DNA of 64,000 nt from Clostridia bacterium (GTDB lineage Bacteria > Bacillota > Clostridia > Oscillospirales > Acutalibacteraceae), in contig JAFVBH010000067.1 of assembly GCA_017480115.1 (NCBI GenBank), forward strand, positions 29,460 through 93,459. The letters run 5' to 3'. The notes below the pieces were generated by a model. That model saw only the letters and a program-made list of their open reading frames with translations, had not been told where the DNA came from and ran no database searches. The translations under genes and the position numbers were made by a program. Below, piece after piece: positions 1 through 8,171 of this stretch (the first letter of the stretch is position 1; each line of letters begins with the position of its first letter).

Positions 1-161
1 TTGCCATGGATTCATGGGCGGCACTGGAACATCAGATGAAATACAAAAAAAATATTTCCAATCAGGCGCTGATCGTCGCAGAGCTGAAACGTTGCGCCGA
101 CGAGCTTGCCGCCTGCGACGTGTCGATGCAGACCATTCGGGAACTGATAAGAAATTCATAA
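1..161 (+). CDS. Small alarmone synthetase (RelA/SpoT family), C-terminal end, partial
   Basis: An open frame runs in from the window edge and stops at 159-161. The visible 52 residues begin near MDSWAALEHQMKYKK and end with a helix around ELKRCADELAAC. This resembles the last part of small single-domain (p)ppGpp synthetases of the YjbM/YwaC (RelQ/RelP) type, which make the stringent-response alarmone from GTP or GDP and ATP. The catalytic core lies outside the window, so activity cannot be judged. The gene ends 13 bases before the downstream response regulator and may be cotranscribed with it. Confidence 0.7.
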   Translation, partial: AMDSWAALEHQMKYKKNISNQALIVAELKRCADELAACDVSMQTIRELIRNS

Positions 162-174
162 GGAGACGCGTGTA

Positions 175-843
175 ATGAAGCTGTTACTTGCAGAGGACGA
201 AAAAGATTTATCAAGAGCCCTGACCGCGGTGCTGACTCACGCGGGCTACGAGGTGGACGCGGTCTATGACGGCGAAGCCGCAGTGGACGCGGCGAAATCC
301 AACGCCTACGACGGCATGATTTTCGACATCATGATGCCGAAAATGAACGGTCTGGAGGCAGTCAGGATCATTCGCGCTCATTCTGACACCACGCCGGTGA
401 TGTTTCTGACGGCAAAGGCGGAGGTGGACGACCGGATCGTCGGGCTGGACGTGGGGGCGGACGACTATCTGACCAAACCCTTTGCCATGGGCGAACTGCT
501 GGCGCGGGTGCGGTCCATGACGCGGCGTTCCACATCGTATACGCCGAAAAAACTGAATTTCGGCGCAGTGACGCTGGATACCGAGCATTTGGAACTGACA
601 AGCGAAAATTCCATTCGCCTTGCCAATAAAGAGGGTAAGCTGATGGAATATCTGATGCTGAACACGGAAAAGGAGATCGACACCAGAGAGCTGTTCAACC
701 ACATCTGGAGCGACGAACCGGAGACGGATATTGGCATCGTGTTCGTTTATGTGTCATTTTTAAACAACAAGCTGAAGTCCATTAACGCGGATATTGAGAT
801 TACAGGCATAAACGGCGGAACCTATAAGCTGCGCAAAATCTGA
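175..843 (+). CDS. OmpR/PhoB-family response regulator
   Basis: 222 residues, the usual size for the family. The N-terminal receiver domain (about 1-118) has the acidic pair E7/D8, phospho-acceptor D51 in IFDIMMP, T79 and K101 in LTKPF. The C-terminal winged helix (about 125-222) should bind DNA. A GGAGA ribosome site lies 8 bases before the ATG. The sensor kinase starts 14 bases after the stop, so the two form a standard pair: kinase phosphorylates D51 and the regulator acts on target promoters. The signal and targets are not visible from sequence. Confidence 0.93.
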   Translation: MKLLLAEDEKDLSRALTAVLTHAGYEVDAVYDGEAAVDAAKSNAYDGMIFDIMMPKMNGLEAVRIIRAHSDTTPVMFLTAKAEVDDRIVGLDVGADDYLTKPFAMGELLARVRSMTRRSTSYTPKKLNFGAVTLDTEHLELTSENSIRLANKEGKLMEYLMLNTEKEIDTRELFNHIWSDEPETDIGIVFVYVSFLNNKLKSINADIEITGINGGTYKLRKI

Positions 844-857
844 GCGGAGGCACAGCA

Positions 858-2105
858 ATGATAAAGAAGTTAAAACGAAAATTTATCCTGATCGCCTCCG
901 GCGCGCTGCTGTTTGTGATCGTCATGATTATCGGCATGATCGGACTGGGCAACTACGCGCGCACGCTGCTGCAGGTGGACGCGATCATCGACTACATCGT
1001 GGAAAATAACGGAGAGCTGCCCCGCAACGGCGGTGTGCAGGAGGACAAAAGCACGCTGGGGCTGACGGACTATAATGTCCGCCCGGAAACGCCCTATGAA
1101 ATCCGCTATTTCTGCGTGTTTTTAGAGGACGACGACAATATCGCCGGCTATAACTTTGAGCATATCGCCTCGGTCAGCGAGGAGACCGCCGACAGCTTCG
1201 TCGGTCAGGTGCAGCACGGGAAAACGTCCACAGGGTATTTCAGCAGCGAGCAGAGCTTTTATGCCTACCGCACAGTTACCCCGGAGGACGCGCAGAAATA
1301 TATCATTTTCCTGGACTGTACCACCTATATCACTGCCTCCAACGCGGTAATTTACCTTGGCGTTCTCATCGGCGTCATCTGCTTTATTATTTTCTGTATT
1401 GTGGTTTCTTTCTTTGCGAAAATAGCGATCAAACCGATCGTTACCAATATGGAGAAGCAAAAACAATTCATCACCAACGCCGGGCACGAGTTAAAAACGC
1501 CCCTCGCCATCATCTCGGCAAATACCGAAGTCATGGAAATGATCAACGGAAAAAACGAATGGACGGAAAGCACGATCCATCAGGTCAAGCGGCTGTCGGG
1601 ACTGGTGAACAATCTGATCACACTGGCACGCATGGAGGAAAGCGACGATATTGTTCTGCATACCGTAGATTTTTCGGCGCAGGCGCTGGACGTAGCGGAA
1701 TCCTTTAAAACAGTCGCCGCGCAGCAGAATAAGGCGTATCGTTACGATATTCAGCCGGGGATCACTGTTAAGGGCGACGAGAATCTGCTGCACGAGCTGG
1801 TATCGATCCTGACCGACAACGCCATTAAATACTGCGACGCCGACGGCAATATCGCCATCACACTCTCCTACCGCAACAAGGGCAAGAGCGTGCGGCTCAC
1901 GGTATCCAACACCTACGCCGAGGGCGCGCATGTGGACTACAGCCGCTTCTTTGAGCGGTTCTACCGGCAGGACGACTCTCACAACAGCAAAAAAGCCGGC
2001 TACGGCATCGGGCTTTCCATGGCGAGGGAAATCGTCAGCACCTGCAAGGGAAAAATCAGCGTGGATTACAAGGACGGCACGATCTTCTTTATTGTGACGT
2101 TCTGA
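858..2105 (+). CDS. Membrane sensor histidine kinase, partner of the upstream response regulator
   Basis: 415 residues. Transmembrane helices at about 9-32 and 162-188 bracket an extracytoplasmic sensor region of roughly 130 residues with no domain I recognise. The dimerisation/phospho-acceptor helix carries NAGHELKTPLAII with H210. The ATPase domain has the N-box DNAIKYC and a G-box YGIGLSMAREIV. There is no clear HAMP domain, so the second helix runs almost directly into the H-box helix. It follows the response regulator with a GGAGG site before its ATG. Confidence 0.92.
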   Translation: MIKKLKRKFILIASGALLFVIVMIIGMIGLGNYARTLLQVDAIIDYIVENNGELPRNGGVQEDKSTLGLTDYNVRPETPYEIRYFCVFLEDDDNIAGYNFEHIASVSEETADSFVGQVQHGKTSTGYFSSEQSFYAYRTVTPEDAQKYIIFLDCTTYITASNAVIYLGVLIGVICFIIFCIVVSFFAKIAIKPIVTNMEKQKQFITNAGHELKTPLAIISANTEVMEMINGKNEWTESTIHQVKRLSGLVNNLITLARMEESDDIVLHTVDFSAQALDVAESFKTVAAQQNKAYRYDIQPGITVKGDENLLHELVSILTDNAIKYCDADGNIAITLSYRNKGKSVRLTVSNTYAEGAHVDYSRFFERFYRQDDSHNSKKAGYGIGLSMAREIVSTCKGKISVDYKDGTIFFIVTF

Positions 2106-2148
2106 CGCGATCACGGTTTCATTAAAAAACGGTCACACAATCCTGTAG

Positions 2149-2235
2149 GGATGGCCATTGGCCATCCGTTGTCTTACCGCATAACTCAATGCGGAATGTC
2201 GGACTTTCGCTTGTAGGGACGGCCATTGGCCGTCG
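2149..2235. repeat. Pair of palindromic GGCCATTGGCC repeats
   Basis: Two copies, GGATGGCCATTGGCCATCC at 2149-2167 and GACGGCCATTGGCCGTC at 2219-2235, each preceded by TGTAGG. The arms differ by compensating changes, keeping each copy self-complementary. A related palindrome with a different core (GGATGCCCAATGGGCATCC) lies at 63888-63906. The pattern suggests a dispersed intergenic repeat whose structure rather than exact sequence is conserved. Confidence 0.6.
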
Positions 2236-2624
2236 GAGCGTTAAGAAAATATGCCGGTGGCATATTTTTAGTTCCGACCGAAGCGGCTATGCCGCGAGGG
2301 CTCTTTTCCGGAAATCCGCATAACCCCCAATGGACGCCCACCATACAGAAAGATGGGAAGATCAGCATATTTTTCCCGGCTTTGGAATAAGGTTAAGCCC
2401 TGCGGGCATTTATTAGAAAATCATACGGCAAAGGGAAGATTGTGCCTTTTTCGACATTTTTCCCGTTTGTCGCATGATTAAATGGCAAATGTTCCGCCGC
2501 GTCCGGCGGACGGGGCAGGCGGTGCTTTTGCAGGAAGGTACACAGAGCATTGCGAAGCGCTCCAAGCGAGCAAGGCGACAATGTCCCTGACCGTCTCGCA
2601 GTGCGCCGTGCTACCCGTTTTTCT

Positions 2625-2675
2625 AATTTTGTCTATAAATCCAACCGCGAAGCGGTTCCGACATTCCACATTCCG
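2625..2675 (-). repeat. Dispersed repeat, copy 1
   Basis: Read on the minus strand this segment contains a short hairpin AACCGCTTCGCGGTT followed by GGATTTATAGAC and an A-rich run ending ACGGG. Almost the same string occurs on the plus strand at about 63806-63846. The copies sit in gene-free DNA at both ends of the window, 61 kb apart. Confidence 0.55.
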
Positions 2676-2684
2676 CCCTCCGCA

Positions 2685-3107
2685 TTATTTAAACACCACC
2701 CACGTATACGGCGGCTTCTCGCCCTTTTCCCGCGCTTCACGGCAGCGTCTGAGTATGTCTCTGTGCCCATGGCGCAGTTCGGGGATATTCTTATGCATCA
2801 CCATTGCTTTGCCGCGTTCTTTTCCCGTATAGACCATGCAGGCGAAAACGACTGACCGGCAAGGGGAATCATCGGTAACGAGCTTCTCTACCAGTTTTTT
2901 CTTATCCAGAAAAGAAAGCTCCTCCGCGCAAAACGTCATCAAATCCTGATCCGCTTCTTCCGGCGGCTTTGACATCTCCTCATTCAGCATGCGCAGCAAA
3001 TCCGCTCTGGTGATGACGGTTTCTTCATCCGGCGGCAGATCGCCGAATATCTTTCGGATTATACTGTAAAAATTCGGGTGAATTTTCAAATAATTCCACG
3101 GTCTCAT
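2685..3107 (-). CDS. Hypothetical protein, 140 residues
   Basis: I do not recognise the family. The ATG at 3107 has an AAGGAG site 7-8 bases upstream on the minus strand; an ATG at 3113 would sit right against that site, so 3107 is preferred. The protein is soluble, mixed alpha/beta in look, rich in charged residues, with a basic stretch near RDILRRCREAREKGEK and an end at YTWVVFK. No signal peptide or membrane segment is seen. It stands alone between repeat-rich gaps. Confidence 0.6.
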   Translation of the reverse strand: MRPWNYLKIHPNFYSIIRKIFGDLPPDEETVITRADLLRMLNEEMSKPPEEADQDLMTFCAEELSFLDKKKLVEKLVTDDSPCRSVVFACMVYTGKERGKAMVMHKNIPELRHGHRDILRRCREAREKGEKPPYTWVVFK

Positions 3108-3204
3108 TGCCATTCTCCTTTGTAAAGCGTATTAGGTTGGCGGCAGCCGACACCTAAGGCAACAAAAAATGCGCCTCCATGAGACGCAATAAAAAGTGCC
3201 GTCT

Positions 3205-3370
3205 CACTGTCGCCAAACAACATCAATCCGCTTCGTAAATATTTCATACAAGAGATGATGGAGAAAGCACTTTTTTACAAAGTGTTTTCTCTTGCAATTA
3301 AAATATTTACGATCATGGAAAATAAATTTTTCCTATGGACTGTTTACGAATGTTGTTTGGCACTATTAAC
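3205..3370. repeat. Nested inverted-repeat (hairpin) element
   Basis: Three nested inverted repeats share one centre: GCCAAACAACAT at 3212-3223 with its complement at 3350-3361, TCGTAAATATTT at 3233-3244 with 3301-3312, and a central hairpin GAGAAAGCACTTT / AAAGTGTTTTCTC at 3261-3291. No protein is encoded. The plan resembles the element at 28743-28902 and may represent a miniature inverted-repeat element or a long structured RNA. Confidence 0.5.
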
Positions 3371-3508
3371 TTTACCACATATCAATAAAAAATACAAGTT
3401 CTTAATTAAAAAAAGACAGCCGATCCGCTTAGATGGCTTCTCAAGGCAGTATTTTTTGAACCAAGGGAAATGACGTGCATTTTCCCTGCTTGTAATTGAA
3501 GAGGACAA

Positions 3509-3555
3509 AAAAGAACCGAAAGAGTAATCTCTGCTTATACTCTTTCGGTTCTTTT
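3509..3555. terminator. Strong bidirectional intrinsic terminator
   Basis: An 18-base inverted repeat (3509-3526 with 3538-3555) begins with AAAAGAACCG and ends with CGGTTCTTTT, giving a stem with an A/T run on both sides. No gene ends close by on either strand, so it is either a relic or shields the region from read-through. Confidence 0.75.
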
Positions 3556-3567
3556 ATAAATGTATGG

Positions 3568-3757
3568 GCTAAATTGAAAACCTGCGGTTTTCAGCTAAAT
3601 TATCCCTGCGGGATAGCCAAATTGAAGCCTATAGCTTCAGCTAAATTAAATTCGCCATTCAGCTCGGCGAAGCCGAATTTCGCTCGCCGCAGGCGAATTT
3701 AGCTGCGGCGCGGCGGAAGCAAACTGAAAAACTGTCTTATCGAGCCGCGCCGTTTGT
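3568..3757. repeat. Tandem run of small palindromes separated by a common AGCTAAATT spacer
   Basis: Successive short palindromes at 3576-3592, 3602-3614, 3624-3638 and about 3646-3702 are separated by GCTAAATT, AGCTAAATT, AGCCAAATT and AGCTAAATT. The palindromes differ from each other (GAAAACCTGCGGTTTTC, ATCCCTGCGGGAT, GAAGCCTATAGCTTC) while the spacer stays nearly constant. A last GC-rich pair GCGGCGCGGC / GCCGCGCCG at about 3704-3752 could serve as the mscS terminator. Confidence 0.6.
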
Positions 3758-4657
3758 TTACTTATTTTTCTTTATTTGCAGATCCCCTGCCGCGTCGTTT
3801 ACAATATGCAGATCCAATTGGTTGAACGGGATCGGGATCCGGTGCTTATCCAAATTCTTTTTTATATCCTCCGTCAGCGCGTAATAGACGCTCCAGTAGG
3901 TCTTAAAATTTGTCCAGCATCGCGCGGAAAACTCCAGCGCGCTGTCTGAATATCTTTCCAGCTGCACCTTCGGGGTATGCGTGTCGTCCTTTAAAATATC
4001 GTCGTTCGCCAGCATGGTATCCATCAGCACCTGCTTGACGCGGTCGATATCCGCGTCGTACGCGATGGGGATTATCACTGTAATGCGGCTCTCGGGGTGG
4101 TCGGTGTAATTAATGACCTCAGAGGATGTAATCCGACTGTTGGGAATGATCACGTTGGTGTCGTCATAGGTGAGAATATTGGTATGTACAATGTCGATCT
4201 TCAGCACCGTCCCCATACAATCGTCGAATTTGATTACGTCGCCGGTGACAAAGGGGCGGGAAAACAGCAGGATAATACCGCTGGCAATATCGGAAAGACT
4301 GTCCTTGAGCGCTAACGCAACAGCGCCCAAACCCGCGGAGAAAAAAGCGATCAGCCCCGTTGTCGCGATCCCCAACTCAGAAAGCGCCATAATTACGATC
4401 AACACATAACAGGCAATACGGATCAGCAACCGAAAGAAATTTCCCAGCGAAGGATCGATTCGCGTCCGACTCAGCGCCATCTTGACCATCTTATTCAGCA
4501 AATAGGTAAATAAAATCCCAAACACCACGATCAGCGCCATAAAGCCGAGTTTCGGCAAAAAAGCCATCAGCTCTTCCTTGATTTTTTCCCACGCGCCGTC
4601 CTGCTGCAAAGCCTCAATCGACTCTTCGATCGTCGAAACATTGGTCAATACTTCCAT
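3758..4657 (-). CDS. Small-conductance mechanosensitive channel (MscS family)
   Basis: 299 residues. A soluble N-terminus is followed by membrane helices at about 33-52, 70-90 and 95-125; the last is Gly/Ala-rich (TGLIAFFSAGLGAVALALKD) like the pore-lining TM3 of MscS. The beta domain follows (FVTGDVIKF, then NSRITSSEVINYTDH), then an alpha/beta C-terminal domain. Such channels open under membrane tension during hypo-osmotic shock and release solutes. Single gene; the start has a weak GAGGTGCGGCG site just before it. Confidence 0.9.
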   Translation of the reverse strand: MEVLTNVSTIEESIEALQQDGAWEKIKEELMAFLPKLGFMALIVVFGILFTYLLNKMVKMALSRTRIDPSLGNFFRLLIRIACYVLIVIMALSELGIATTGLIAFFSAGLGAVALALKDSLSDIASGIILLFSRPFVTGDVIKFDDCMGTVLKIDIVHTNILTYDDTNVIIPNSRITSSEVINYTDHPESRITVIIPIAYDADIDRVKQVLMDTMLANDDILKDDTHTPKVQLERYSDSALEFSARCWTNFKTYWSVYYALTEDIKKNLDKHRIPIPFNQLDLHIVNDAAGDLQIKKNK

Positions 4658-4788
4658 CGCCGCACCTCATATGATAAAACTTACATATATTGTACCATAC
4701 TATATGCGCCGGCGCAAGAAATATTACCGAAATTGAAGTTCATCCATCTCATACGCAAACACAAACAGAAAAAAACTGAAAAAAGTGC

Positions 4789-4817
4789 TTGACATTCACC
4801 GCTGATTATGGTATATT
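4789..4817 (+). promoter_or_regulatory. Sigma-A promoter for the tRNA-Thr/tRNA-Tyr unit
   Basis: TTGACA at 4789-4794 and TATATT at 4812-4817 are separated by 17 bases. It lies 27 bases before tRNA-Thr, as expected for a strong tRNA promoter. Confidence 0.85.
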
Positions 4818-4844
4818 ATCATGCGTCAGCCGAACGAGCGGTCT

Positions 4845-4920
4845 GCTGGTGTAGCTCAGTTGGTAGAGCAGCTGATTTGTAATCAGCAGGTCGGGGGTTC
4901 GAGTCCGTCCACCAGCTCCA
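4845..4920 (+). tRNA. tRNA-Thr(TGT)
   Basis: 76 bases with encoded CCA. The acceptor stem is GCTGGTG/CACCAGC; the anticodon arm is CTGAT-TTGTAA-ATCAG with anticodon TGT; the T-loop reads GGTTCGAGTCC. Cotranscribed with tRNA-Tyr 11 bases downstream. Confidence 0.95.
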
Positions 4921-4931
4921 AAATTGAATAT

Positions 4932-5016
4932 GGGAGAGTTCCCGAGTGGCCAAAGGGGGCAGACTGTAAATCTGTTGTCAGTGACTTCGGTGGTTCGAAT
5001 CCACCCTCTCCCACCA
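4932..5016 (+). tRNA. tRNA-Tyr(GTA)
   Basis: 85 bases with encoded CCA and a long variable arm, as expected for a class II bacterial tRNA-Tyr. The acceptor stem is GGGAGAG/CTCTCCC; the anticodon arm reads AGACTGTAAATCT with anticodon GTA; the T-arm contains GGTTCGAATCC. Confidence 0.95.
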
Positions 5017-5021
5017 AGAAG

Positions 5022-5050
5022 AAAAAGTCGCACCGGCGGCTTTTTCTTTT
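5022..5050 (+). terminator. Intrinsic terminator of the tRNA unit
   Basis: AAAAAGTCGC at 5022-5031 pairs with GCGGCTTTTT at 5036-5045, followed by a T-rich tail, directly after tRNA-Tyr. Confidence 0.85.
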
Positions 5051-5241
5051 CATTATTCTCTCTTCTCCTGCAATATTCCGCGACCTTTTCCAGTGAAAAG
5101 ATAAGACAGAAAAGATGAAGAAACGATATTTTGCTGCGCAAAACATTTCGGCGGCGCGTTTTTAGGGCGTGGGATTGCGGAAATGCTGCGGTTTGCGCAT
5201 GCGCCCCTATTCCCTCCCACATAAAAACCTTCGCGCCGGGC

Positions 5242-5270
5242 TTGACATTCCGATGAATTTATGCGATATT
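5242..5270 (+). promoter_or_regulatory. Promoter of the aldo/keto reductase gene
   Basis: TTGACA at 5242-5247 and GATATT at 5265-5270 with a 17-base gap, 37 bases before the start codon. Confidence 0.65.
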
Positions 5271-5306
5271 TTACTTTGACAAAAAGCAAACGGAGGACTC
5301 ACGGAT

Positions 5307-6437
5307 ATGCATGAAAATAAATTCTTTCCCGAGGTCAAAAAAAACTTCGGCTTCGGCTGTATGCGTCTGCCGATGATCGGCGAGGCGGTCGATCTTGCGC
5401 AATTTTCAAAAATGATCGAGGATTATTTTGCCGCGGGCTTCAATTATTTTGACACTGCGCACGGGTATATCGGCGGGCAAAGCGAAACCGCAATCCGCGC
5501 ATGTTTAACGTCAAAATATCCCCGAGATCGCTATATTCTTACCGACAAGCTTACCGAACCCTATTTCAAAAGCGAAGCGGATATACGTCCGTTCTTTGAA
5601 AGCCAGCTTGCCGCCTGCGGCGTAGATTACTTTGATTTTTACCTGATGCATGCGCAAGACGCGAATAACTACAAAAAATTTCAGCGCTGCAAAGCCTATG
5701 AAACGGCATTTGCGCTGAAAGCGGAGGGCAAGATCCGGCATGTGGGACTTTCCTTCCACGATAAAGCCGCAGTGCTGGATCAGATTCTGACAGACTATCC
5801 GCAAATTGAAGTCGTGCAGATTCAGTTTAATTATGTGGATTATGAGGACGCTTCCGTCGAGAGCCGCAAAGTTTATGAGGTCTGCGTCAAACACAATAAG
5901 CCTGTCATAGTCATGGAACCGGTCAAGGGCGGCAGTCTTGTCAACCTGCCCGAGGATGCAAAACGGGTATTTGACGGCATGAACGACGGCAGTATGAGTT
6001 ATGCAAGCTATGCGATCCGTTTTGCCGCAAGTTTCGAGAATATGTTTATGGTGCTTTCCGGCATGAGCAACCGTGAGCAAATGCGGGATAATATCAGCTT
6101 CATGGCGGATTTCCGTTCGATGAGCGACGCGGAATTTGACGCCGTTGCCCGGGTATGCGCAATCTTCAACGGGCAGAACCTGATCCCCTGCACCGCCTGC
6201 CGCTACTGCACCGACGGCTGTCCGAAAAGCATTCTGATCCCCGATCTGTTCGCCTGCCTGAATAAAAAGAAGCAGTTCAAAAACTGGAATCAGGATTATT
6301 ATTATAATCAGATCTTGACCAAAGGCCATGGGAAAGCGTCGGACTGCATCAAATGCGGCAAATGTGAAAAAAGTTGCCCCCAGCATCTGCCGATTCGACA
6401 ACTGCTTGTCGATGTCGCGGCGGAGTTTGAGAAATAA
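5307..6437 (+). CDS. Aldo/keto reductase with C-terminal ferredoxin-like 4Fe-4S domain
   Basis: 376 residues. The N-terminal 280 residues form an aldo/keto reductase barrel (YFDTAHGYIGGQSE early on, then HVGLSFHD and VVQIQFNYVDYED). The C-terminal part carries two cysteine clusters, CTACRYCTDGCP and CIKCGKCEKSCPQH, as in the ferredoxin-fused aldo/keto reductases common in anaerobes; these presumably pass electrons through iron-sulfur clusters rather than relying on NADPH alone. Substrate unknown. A GGAGG site precedes the ATG and a promoter lies just upstream; the gene is monocistronic. Confidence 0.9.
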   Translation: MHENKFFPEVKKNFGFGCMRLPMIGEAVDLAQFSKMIEDYFAAGFNYFDTAHGYIGGQSETAIRACLTSKYPRDRYILTDKLTEPYFKSEADIRPFFESQLAACGVDYFDFYLMHAQDANNYKKFQRCKAYETAFALKAEGKIRHVGLSFHDKAAVLDQILTDYPQIEVVQIQFNYVDYEDASVESRKVYEVCVKHNKPVIVMEPVKGGSLVNLPEDAKRVFDGMNDGSMSYASYAIRFAASFENMFMVLSGMSNREQMRDNISFMADFRSMSDAEFDAVARVCAIFNGQNLIPCTACRYCTDGCPKSILIPDLFACLNKKKQFKNWNQDYYYNQILTKGHGKASDCIKCGKCEKSCPQHLPIRQLLVDVAAEFEK

Positions 6438-6566
6438 CGCACGAAAAAGAAAAGCGTCCCATGCGCTGAATCCGACCAAAAGACAGCCAATGTCTGAAAA
6501 CAACTACAGCACGCCCGGAAAACTGTTTTGGACACCCGTTGGACACGAAACGTAAACGTAAAAAAG

Positions 6567-6610
6567 AAAGCCTTGCACATTGCCGAAAATGGCGCTGTGC
6601 AAGGCTTTTT
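6567..6610. terminator. Terminator between convergent genes
   Basis: AAAGCCTTGCACA at 6567-6579 pairs with TGTGCAAGGCTTTTT at 6596-6610. It has T runs for the rightward reductase transcript and A-rich flanks that could also end the leftward hydrolase transcript. Confidence 0.85.
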
Positions 6611-6676
6611 CAGTGTACGGGATAATCGGAATCCGACGGCGCAGCAATGCTTCGTCCTACAGCCACATTTACAGGT

Positions 6677-7609
6677 TTAAGGATTATTGCTCAGGAAATC
6701 AAGCGTGATGCGCGCGGTCTCCTCGGCGCGGTTTTCGATAAGCATATGACCCACGCCCTTCATTGTGTAATCCACGCTGCCCTCCGGCAATACGGCGCGA
6801 ATCTTGATGCGCTCGGCGGGAGGAAGAACGCCGTCACGATCACCGTTGATGTACAGGATCGGCGCCATGCGGGAAACCGCATCGTAATCGGTATCGGTCT
6901 GCATATTGAGATAGTAGATGATGCCGGCGCCGGTTCCCTTGATGCGGAACGGAGCCATAATCGCTTCCAGATCATAATCAGCCAGATAGTCTCTGTCGTT
7001 CGTCGCATAGGACATCAGAAGCTTCACAAGGAAGCGGTTTGTACCGATCCGTTCAATGATCGGTCCCACGAAAGAGGCAATTTTATCCTTTGTCGTCAGC
7101 GGTTTCAGAATGTTGAATAAACCGTTGTTACCGGCCGAGCTGTAAAGAAGAAGATTCTTTACGCTTTCAGGATAGGTCTGCGCAACAGCAAGCGCAACGT
7201 AACCGCCCATGGAATGACCCGCAAGATACCACGGCTCGTCAGAAAGCGCAACCATCAGCGCATGAATAACTTCCTCATAGGGGTGACGGTCGGTATCCTT
7301 TGTTTCACGAGAAGAAAATCCGAAATCCGGCAGATCGACCAGCACGCAGGTATAGCCGTTTTCAACCAGAATGGCGGCAAGATTCTCCCAGCAAAAGGTA
7401 GACGCCGCAAAGCCGTGCAGAAACATAATCTGCCCTTTTGCGTCCTGCGCAGACTGTACGCGATAGTGCAGCGTATAATCTCCGTAGGTGAAAAATTCAC
7501 TGTCTTCATAAGGGAGAGAGTCCTCCGTCGGCGTGTCAGCGGCAAACACGGGCATACCGAGCGTAAACAGTATAACGGCGCAAAGCAGAATACTTATAAT
7601 TTTTCTCAT
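6677..7609 (-). CDS. Secreted alpha/beta-hydrolase
   Basis: 310 residues with a signal peptide (basic MRK, hydrophobic stretch to about residue 21, cleavage near VFA-A). The mature part is an alpha/beta-hydrolase: oxyanion region MFLHGFAAS, nucleophile elbow GHSMGG, a C-terminal Asp region INGDRDGVLP and a His region GVGHMLIEN. Likely an extracellular or surface lipase/esterase-type enzyme; substrate unknown. AGGAGG lies 7 bases before the ATG. Convergent with the reductase gene. Confidence 0.88.
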   Translation of the reverse strand: MRKIISILLCAVILFTLGMPVFAADTPTEDSLPYEDSEFFTYGDYTLHYRVQSAQDAKGQIMFLHGFAASTFCWENLAAILVENGYTCVLVDLPDFGFSSRETKDTDRHPYEEVIHALMVALSDEPWYLAGHSMGGYVALAVAQTYPESVKNLLLYSSAGNNGLFNILKPLTTKDKIASFVGPIIERIGTNRFLVKLLMSYATNDRDYLADYDLEAIMAPFRIKGTGAGIIYYLNMQTDTDYDAVSRMAPILYINGDRDGVLPPAERIKIRAVLPEGSVDYTMKGVGHMLIENRAEETARITLDFLSNNP

Positions 7610-8002
7610 AATTATACCTCCTGTTTTTCTTTATTATTTTATCTTTTATTGCACAAAAAATCAAGTGCATTTTTCTATTTTTTATTTAAATTTCCCGAAA
7701 ATTTCCAAAAAGAAAAATAAATTTGCCGCTTTAGTGTCGTTCTATATTAAAAATCCCGAGGAAAGCCGGGCAATTTCAAGAAAATCCATAAACCGGAGAT
7801 TGGGAGAGTAGAATGCACGATCACACCAGTGCACGCAATCAGATATTCACTTCTTTAAACGACATAATAAAGTGGTTTTGGCGCACGCCTTCGGCGGCGA
7901 AGCAATAAGCTTTCGTTTACGCCATCGTCGCTGCCAGCAAGGGCAGATTCGGCGGGCGTTATAATTTTTTTATTTGATAAGAAATTGAGAAATTTCCGAT
8001 CA
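7610..8002. other. Gene-free AT-rich stretch
   Basis: About 390 bases between the hydrolase start and the tRNA-Pro terminator. The left part is A/T-rich and should hold the hydrolase promoter. The right part (about 7880-7960) has several GC-rich imperfect palindromes around GCCTTCGGCGGCGAAGC, but I see no gene or known RNA. Confidence 0.5.
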
Positions 8003-8045
8003 ATAAAAAATGAATGTTCACTACGTCAAATCCGTAATGAACACT
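8003..8045 (-). terminator. Terminator of tRNA-Pro(CGG)
   Basis: On the minus strand AGTGTTCATTACG pairs with CGTAGTGAACAT and is followed by a T run (plus-strand AAAAAA at 8005-8010), directly after the tRNA 3' end. Confidence 0.8.
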
Positions 8046-8050
8046 CGAAA

Positions 8051-8127
8051 TGGTCGGAGTGACGGGACTTGAACCCATGGCCTCTTGGTCCCGAACCAAG
8101 CGCGATACCAAACTTCGCCACACCCCG
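8051..8127 (-). tRNA. tRNA-Pro(CGG)
   Basis: 77 bases with encoded CCA. The acceptor stem is CGGGGTG/CACTCCG with A73; the anticodon arm is CTTGG-TTCGGGA-CCAAG with anticodon CGG; the T-loop reads GGTTCAAGTCC. The 3' half resembles tRNA-Pro(GGG) at 34.3 kb but is not the integration site of the mobile element. Confidence 0.95.
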
Positions 8128-8138
8128 ACGACCTATAT

Positions 8139-8167
8139 ATTATATACTACCCTCGAAAAAAAATCAA
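8139..8167 (-). promoter_or_regulatory. Promoter of tRNA-Pro(CGG)
   Basis: On the minus strand TTGATT (8162-8167) and TATAAT (8139-8144) are 17 bases apart, 11 bases before the tRNA 5' end. Confidence 0.75.
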
Positions 8168-8171
8168 GACC

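Larger units (their letters stand above)
2106..2684. other. 579-base gene-free, repeat-bearing stretch
   Basis: No convincing gene. It holds two near-palindromic repeats built around GGCCATTGGCC (2149-2167 and 2219-2235). Near its right end (about 2625-2675) is a block repeated in opposite orientation at the far end of the window. Short open frames here have no ribosome sites or recognisable products. Confidence 0.6.

Noticed and set aside
3568..3757. Possible CRISPR array
   Set aside because: The constant unit is only 8-9 bases, the variable parts are palindromes rather than spacers, and no cas genes are present in the window.
5053..5240. Small leader peptide MKKRYFAAQNIS before the aldo/keto reductase
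   Set aside because: 15 codons, no ribosome site, and located before the predicted promoter.
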